From positions 1 through 9,223 of the forward strand of contig CAYSPT010000119.1 in assembly GCA_964432985.1 (NCBI GenBank): a DNA stretch of 9,223 bases, read 5' to 3'. Below the pieces are notes generated by a model that was given only the letters and a program-made list of their open reading frames with translations, did no database searches and was not told the origin of the DNA. Within the stretch, counting starts at the first letter, position 1, and each line of letters begins with the position of its first letter. Made by a program: the position numbers and the translations under genes. The stretch comes from CAYSPT01 sp964432985. Its GTDB lineage: Bacteria > Muiribacteriota > CAYSPT01. Positions 6,794-9,223 of the stretch are shown in pieces.

Positions 6794-8079
6794 GCTGCCT
6801 CTCTTTCCATTATTTCCACCCCGGTCTCCGATTCTTCTTCCTCCGGCTCACGGCAGTCCGGACACAGATCGTCCTCATCCAGGTCGTCCCGGTCAACGAT
6901 CTCCCCGCACTCATCACAATTGCTGTAGATCTCCCGGCATGAAGGGCAGAGGGATTCTCCGGTTGCGACCAGATACTCATCGCACTGGGGGCACATCTCG
7001 CGGGAATCCAGGCAGTAGTTGCAGTATCGGCCTTCGGTGATCCGCTCCTCCTCGCACCATTCGCACCACCAACTGGACTCATAACATCCGTCACAAAGAG
7101 AATGCCAGTTGTCCAGATTCCCCTCATACTCACACCAAGGGCAAACCTCGTAATCTTCACTCCAGTAACGAAGCTTCTCGTAGGGACCATCGGGATTGTA
7201 TGACCGCAGGAACTGCTCGATGTAGATCAGCAGCTGGGCATATTCCCCCCGGAGCTGAAGATCGTGCACAAGTTCATACCCGTCACCCCAACATACAGCT
7301 CCGTTGGAATTCACGTGAGGATGAAAGTACCCACCTCGGCTGTACACACTGGAATCCGTTGCATTGACCTTCATTTCATTCTCTGAATCAAAGGGAATAT
7401 ACACTTTAAGCGCTCCCAAGTCGTAGCCGTAGCCATCCTCGTCTTCGAGATAGATGTTCGAGGTCTGTGCAGTGATTCCCTCTCCGGAGAAATCGAACTT
7501 CAGATATGTTCCAGGAATCAAGGTCATCAGCTCACGGAATTGCTTTATGGCCGATATGCGTATAGCATCCCGTCCGGGCAGTATGTTCTCCACAAGGGTC
7601 CGATCACGGTGGACCTCCTGTACTAGGTTCCGCATCTTCAACTGCAGGCGCTGAATCTCCTCCCTGGTCCGGCCGATCTTATCTTCCAGCCTTCTCTTCT
7701 GACTGGCCAGGACGGTACCAATGGTGCTAACGTAAATATGGGCTTTCCAGGCCTCGGTAGAGCGCTCTGAGAACTCCAGACCATCAGGAAGGTCCGCCAG
7801 TGACTCCGGCATCTGGGAAAAATCAATCCAATGCCCTGCAAACACGGTCCCGTGACTGAAAGCCCGCCCAAGCTGGTGCTCAGGCTGGATACGGTGCCAG
7901 GAGAGTACAATCGTGTCCTTCAGCATGTCTGGCCTGGTGATAGGCTGCCCATTGACCGGATGTTCATCCAGAAGAACCATCTTCTTGCCCCGATACTTGA
8001 GGAGAAGCAGGTTGAGGTACCCTTGGACGCTGGCGAGCGGTGTATAAGAGAGATCCACAGGATTCTCGATCAACTTCAT
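6790..8079 (-). CDS. E2-like ubiquitin-conjugating enzyme fused to a C-terminal zinc-ribbon array
   Basis: This protein has 429 aa in four parts. Residues 1-~120 are an unrecognised N-terminal region. Residues ~125-165 are charged and heptad-like (QKRRLEDKIGRTREEIQRLQ), probably a coiled coil. Residues ~180-300 look like an E2 fold with FHPHVNSNGAVCWGD (252-266): His253 to Cys263 has the same 10-residue step as HPN-to-Cys in eukaryotic E2s, making Cys263 the likely thioester cysteine. Residues 313-409 carry eight CxxC pairs (313/316, 329/332, 339/342, 353/356, 363/366, 378/381, 388/391, 406/409), spaced as about four zinc ribbons, with an acidic tail. It would take the Ubl from E1 and pass it to a target, and the zinc array may select the target or act as a built-in E3. 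The start follows AAAGGAG by 7 nt. The E2 call rests on the active-site pattern and operon order, not on a full fold comparison. Confidence 0.86.
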   Translation of the reverse strand: MKLIENPVDLSYTPLASVQGYLNLLLLKYRGKKMVLLDEHPVNGQPITRPDMLKDTIVLSWHRIQPEHQLGRAFSHGTVFAGHWIDFSQMPESLADLPDGLEFSERSTEAWKAHIYVSTIGTVLASQKRRLEDKIGRTREEIQRLQLKMRNLVQEVHRDRTLVENILPGRDAIRISAIKQFRELMTLIPGTYLKFDFSGEGITAQTSNIYLEDEDGYGYDLGALKVYIPFDSENEMKVNATDSSVYSRGGYFHPHVNSNGAVCWGDGYELVHDLQLRGEYAQLLIYIEQFLRSYNPDGPYEKLRYWSEDYEVCPWCEYEGNLDNWHSLCDGCYESSWWCEWCEEERITEGRYCNYCLDSREMCPQCDEYLVATGESLCPSCREIYSNCDECGEIVDRDDLDEDDLCPDCREPEEEESETGVEIMEREAA

Positions 8080-8100
8080 GATTCATCTCCTTTCATGAGA

Positions 8101-8148
8101 AACCAAAACCGGGGTGGAATAATTGTCTCCACCCCGGTTTTATTGGTT
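8101..8148 (-). terminator. Terminator-like hairpin (attenuator) between the Ubl and E2 genes
   Basis: AAAACCGGGGTGGA (8105-8118) pairs perfectly over 14 bp with TCCACCCCGGTTTT (8128-8141) around a 9-base loop; AACC/GGTT can extend the stem past a 3-base bulge. On the minus strand the GC-rich stem is followed by TTTTGGTTTC, like an intrinsic terminator. It lies 27 nt after the Ubl stop. No promoter is visible in the short gap before the E2 gene, so the three enzymes probably depend on read-through while the Ubl is made in excess. The E2 ribosome site (8087-8093) is outside the stem. An mRNA-stabilising role is the alternative. Confidence 0.7.
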
Positions 8149-8168
8149 CTCAATAGTGTTCGGCTACG

Positions 8169-8396
8169 TTAGGACAGGCCGCCCTGGAGGTTATCCACCA
8201 GGTAGATCCGGTCGCCATCCTGGAGCGTCGTGCCCTCATTGGCATCCGGGTCCCGGCTCAGCTTGATCCGGGTCTCCTCCGAGAAGTGGTACCCACTGAT
8301 CTTGATGGCTTCGCTGATAGTGCTGCCCTGCAGCATGTCCAGGTCGATAAGACCACGTCCGATCTTGCCTACCTCTACCTTGATAGTATCCGACAT
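8169..8396 (-). CDS. Ubiquitin-like beta-grasp modifier with C-terminal Gly-Gly
   Basis: This small protein of 75 aa has the length of ubiquitin and looks like the ThiS/MoaD/ubiquitin beta-grasp fold. It has an N-terminal strand pair (IKVEVGKIGRGLIDLD), an 'STISEAI' helix start, a late 'TTLQDGDRIYLV' turn and strand typical of ThiS-like proteins, and the end NLQGGLS. Gly-Gly is at residues 72-73 and is followed by Leu-Ser, so it is probably made as a precursor and trimmed by the JAB protease encoded two genes on. The ATG at 8396 is chosen because AAGGAGG (8405-8411) sits 8 nt upstream. The same frame is open back to a TTG at 8480, but that 28-residue addition is low-complexity and poorly placed for initiation. 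BilA of the Bil system has two Ubl domains, whereas this has one. Neighbouring E2, JAB and E1 genes make a conjugated modifier much more likely than a sulfur carrier. Confidence 0.92.
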   Translation of the reverse strand: MSDTIKVEVGKIGRGLIDLDMLQGSTISEAIKISGYHFSEETRIKLSRDPDANEGTTLQDGDRIYLVDNLQGGLS

Positions 8397-8404
8397 TGCG
8401 CATT

Positions 8405-8411
8405 CCTCCTT
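8405..8411 (-). promoter_or_regulatory. Ribosome binding site that fixes the Ubl start
   Basis: AAGGAGG lies 8 nt before the ATG at 8396 and shows that the modifier is 75 aa long rather than the 103 aa of the full open frame. Confidence 0.85.
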
Positions 8412-8414
8412 CAG

Positions 8415-8472
8415 TTTTGAGTGTTTGGGGATGGGTGTTGATGTGTTGAGATGTGGAATAGCGGGATATGTG
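8415..8472 (-). promoter_or_regulatory. C-rich, nearly G-free leader before the Ubl gene
   Basis: On the transcribed (minus) strand this 58-nt stretch has 25 C and a single G. Such RNA can hardly fold, so it could keep the Ubl ribosome site open for strong translation. C-over-G bubbles are also typical of Rho loading sites. It lies directly upstream of the AAGGAGG of the Ubl gene. Which role applies, if any, is inference. Confidence 0.4.
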
Positions 8473-8493
8473 ACGATCAACTGATACTATTGA

Positions 8494-8503
8494 CCACCTC
8501 CTT
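8494..8503 (-). promoter_or_regulatory. Near-perfect Shine-Dalgarno without a suitable start codon
   Basis: AAGGAGGTGG on the minus strand is a near-complete match to the 16S anti-SD. No ATG, GTG or TTG opening a frame of any length lies at normal spacing. The nearest candidate is a TTG at 8480, 16 nt from the GGAGG core and in frame with the Ubl. It may be a ribosome standby site or a relic. Confidence 0.45.
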
Positions 8504-8525
8504 CTTAAACTCCCTGGAATACTTC

Positions 8526-8870
8526 TTACTCGGGATATGTCGGGATAGCCTCGATTACCAAATCACCGGTGTCTTCCTTCTGCACAACCCTAAATCGGTA
8601 TTTCTGATTCGATAGCTGTTCCACTAGGCGATAGGCGTAATAAGCCCCGACCGACGACGCTACATTCTTGAATATAGCCAGTACGGTCTTCGTCAAAGCT
8701 TCTTGATTCGGCTTGAGGATAGGCCATGGGAGCCCAACCACACTCCCCTTGTTCAGCAGCCCGGCAAATTTACTCTTGGGCATGACCAGCTTGAATCCCT
8801 GCCGGTTCTTCACACAGCGTTCGACGATCTTCAGCCAGCCTTTACTAGCAGCGGCTTTTATTAATTCCAT
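8526..8870 (-). CDS. Small basic protein of unknown function, first gene of the Ubl operon
   Basis: I do not recognise this 114-aa protein. The first half is basic (KGWLKIVERCVKNRQGFKLV). A middle segment (about 59-84, with AIFKNVASSVGAYYAYRLV) is hydrophobic and rich in small residues, fitting one amphipathic or weakly membrane-seeking helix. The end alternates like beta strands (YRFRVVQKEDTGDLVIEAI). There is no signal peptide and no enzyme motif. The frame is open to an ATG at 8915, but the ATG at 8870 follows GGGAGGGAG with 10 nt between GGAGG and ATG, while the upstream one has no ribosome site. The Ubl gene starts 129 nt downstream on the same strand with no visible terminator between, so joint transcription is likely. 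It could be a regulator, an adaptor or a target of the conjugation system; none of these can be shown. The strong ribosome site is the main reason to believe it is a gene. Confidence 0.6.
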   Translation of the reverse strand: MELIKAAASKGWLKIVERCVKNRQGFKLVMPKSKFAGLLNKGSVVGLPWPILKPNQEALTKTVLAIFKNVASSVGAYYAYRLVEQLSNQKYRFRVVQKEDTGDLVIEAIPTYPE

Positions 8871-9130
8871 AACAATACTCCCTCCCGTGATATTCCGCGA
8901 AACTCTAGTATTCATAAGGGAATCCGTATTTCACCCCACAAAAAACTAGTCATTTTTGCGGTACTACGACATATGAGAGACAGAATGATCCAACCAAAAC
9001 TCCTTTCAATACTGGGATTTGTGCACTGGCAGTAAGCTAGCTGATTTTTACTATCGAGAGTGGCAAATCCAGTTATAAAGCGCGTTTCAGGAAGCATGCT
9101 GGGATCTGCGATTTTTGGGGTCTGAGGGGA

Positions 9131-9146
9131 GTATGCTCTGGCATAC
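9131..9146. repeat. Short perfect inverted repeat
   Basis: GTATGC and GCATAC are separated by four bases (TCTG). This is a possible protein-binding site upstream of the Ubl operon. It has no U-run, so it is not a terminator. Confidence 0.3.
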
Positions 9147-9189
9147 GATCCCAACGACTACCATCTCACCTGTGGAAATATTACACATT

Positions 9190-9216
9190 GAAAAGCTGCT
9201 TTAGTATTAGCTTTTC
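9190..9216. repeat. Inverted repeat with 8-bp arms at the right edge
   Basis: GAAAAGCT (9190-9197) and AGCTTTTC (9209-9216) flank an 11-base loop. The T-rich right arm makes it a weak terminator candidate for a gene entering from outside the window, but the stem is short and AT-rich. Confidence 0.3.
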
Positions 9217-9223
9217 CTCATGT

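Larger units (their letters stand above)
8871..9223. other. Right-edge region without a convincing gene; presumed upstream region of the Ubl operon
   Basis: No credible gene is seen in these 353 bases. A minus-strand frame of 80 codons (9154-8912) has no ribosome site and no recognisable motif. Two inverted repeats are present: GTATGC/GCATAC (9131-9146) and GAAAAGCT/AGCTTTTC (9190-9216). The promoter of the Ubl operon should lie here, but no TTGACA/TATAAT pair with proper spacing stands out on the minus strand. Confidence 0.5.

Noticed and set aside
6810..7190. Minus-strand open frame of 126 codons inside the E2-zinc gene
   Set aside because: It is a shifted frame of the zinc-ribbon region; the real frame has eight ordered CxxC pairs and an E2 active site.
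5395..8396. ThiS/MoaD-type sulfur transfer operon (thiamine, molybdopterin or cysteine synthesis)
   Set aside because: JAB plus Ubl plus E1 can occur in sulfur metabolism, but the E2-type active site, the trimmed Gly-Gly end and the lack of any biosynthetic gene point to protein conjugation.
8912..9154. Minus-strand open frame of 80 codons upstream of the Ubl operon
   Set aside because: No ribosome site, no recognisable family, and composition like translated non-coding DNA. A relic of a coding gene cannot be excluded.
1..9223. CRISPR array, tRNA, rRNA or insertion sequence
   Set aside because: No regularly spaced direct repeats, no cloverleaf or rRNA-like sequence, and no transposase motif or terminal inverted repeats with target duplication were seen on reading both strands.

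Overview
The window is bacterial DNA. It has a dense one-strand gene layout, strong AGGAGG-type ribosome sites before nearly every gene, stop/start overlaps and a sigma70-type promoter. Base composition is intermediate, and nothing in it (no rRNA, tRNA or housekeeping gene) fixes the phylum. All supported genes are on the minus strand, so the biological order runs from the right edge to the left edge.

Region A (about 8.9 kb down to 5.4 kb) is a self-contained ubiquitin-like conjugation operon. It starts with a small unrecognised protein (114 aa). Next is a 75-aa beta-grasp ubiquitin-like protein ending in Gly-Gly plus two residues. A terminator-like hairpin follows. Then come a 429-aa protein with an E2-type active site fused to eight CxxC zinc-binding pairs, a JAMM/JAB metalloprotease with an intact metal motif, and an E1/ThiF-type adenylating enzyme with a PCTARS cysteine. 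The order Ubl, E2, deubiquitinase, E1 is that of the BilABCD / bacterial ubiquitination-like anti-phage operons. The single-domain Ubl and the E2-zinc fusion differ from the Bil proteins I know.

Region B (about 5.4 to 5.1 kb) is an intergenic control region. It holds a strong stem-loop just beyond the E1 gene, a consensus promoter (TTGACA, 16 bp, GATAAT), a dyad just downstream of the expected transcription start, and a chain of three tiny stop/start-linked open frames leading into the next gene.

Region C (about 5.1 kb to the left edge) is a BREX/Pgl-like module. It encodes a large DUF499-type P-loop ATPase (897 aa), a short PglZ-type alkaline-phosphatase-fold protein (332 aa) and the first 461 residues of a DUF1156-type (COG1743) adenine DNA methylase that runs off the left edge. 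The three genes are packed stop to start and are probably one transcript.

Together the window looks like part of a defence island in which a protein-conjugation system sits directly upstream of a DNA-modification/exclusion system. Whether the two cooperate or are merely neighbours cannot be decided from sequence. The last ~350 bases at the right edge hold no convincing gene.
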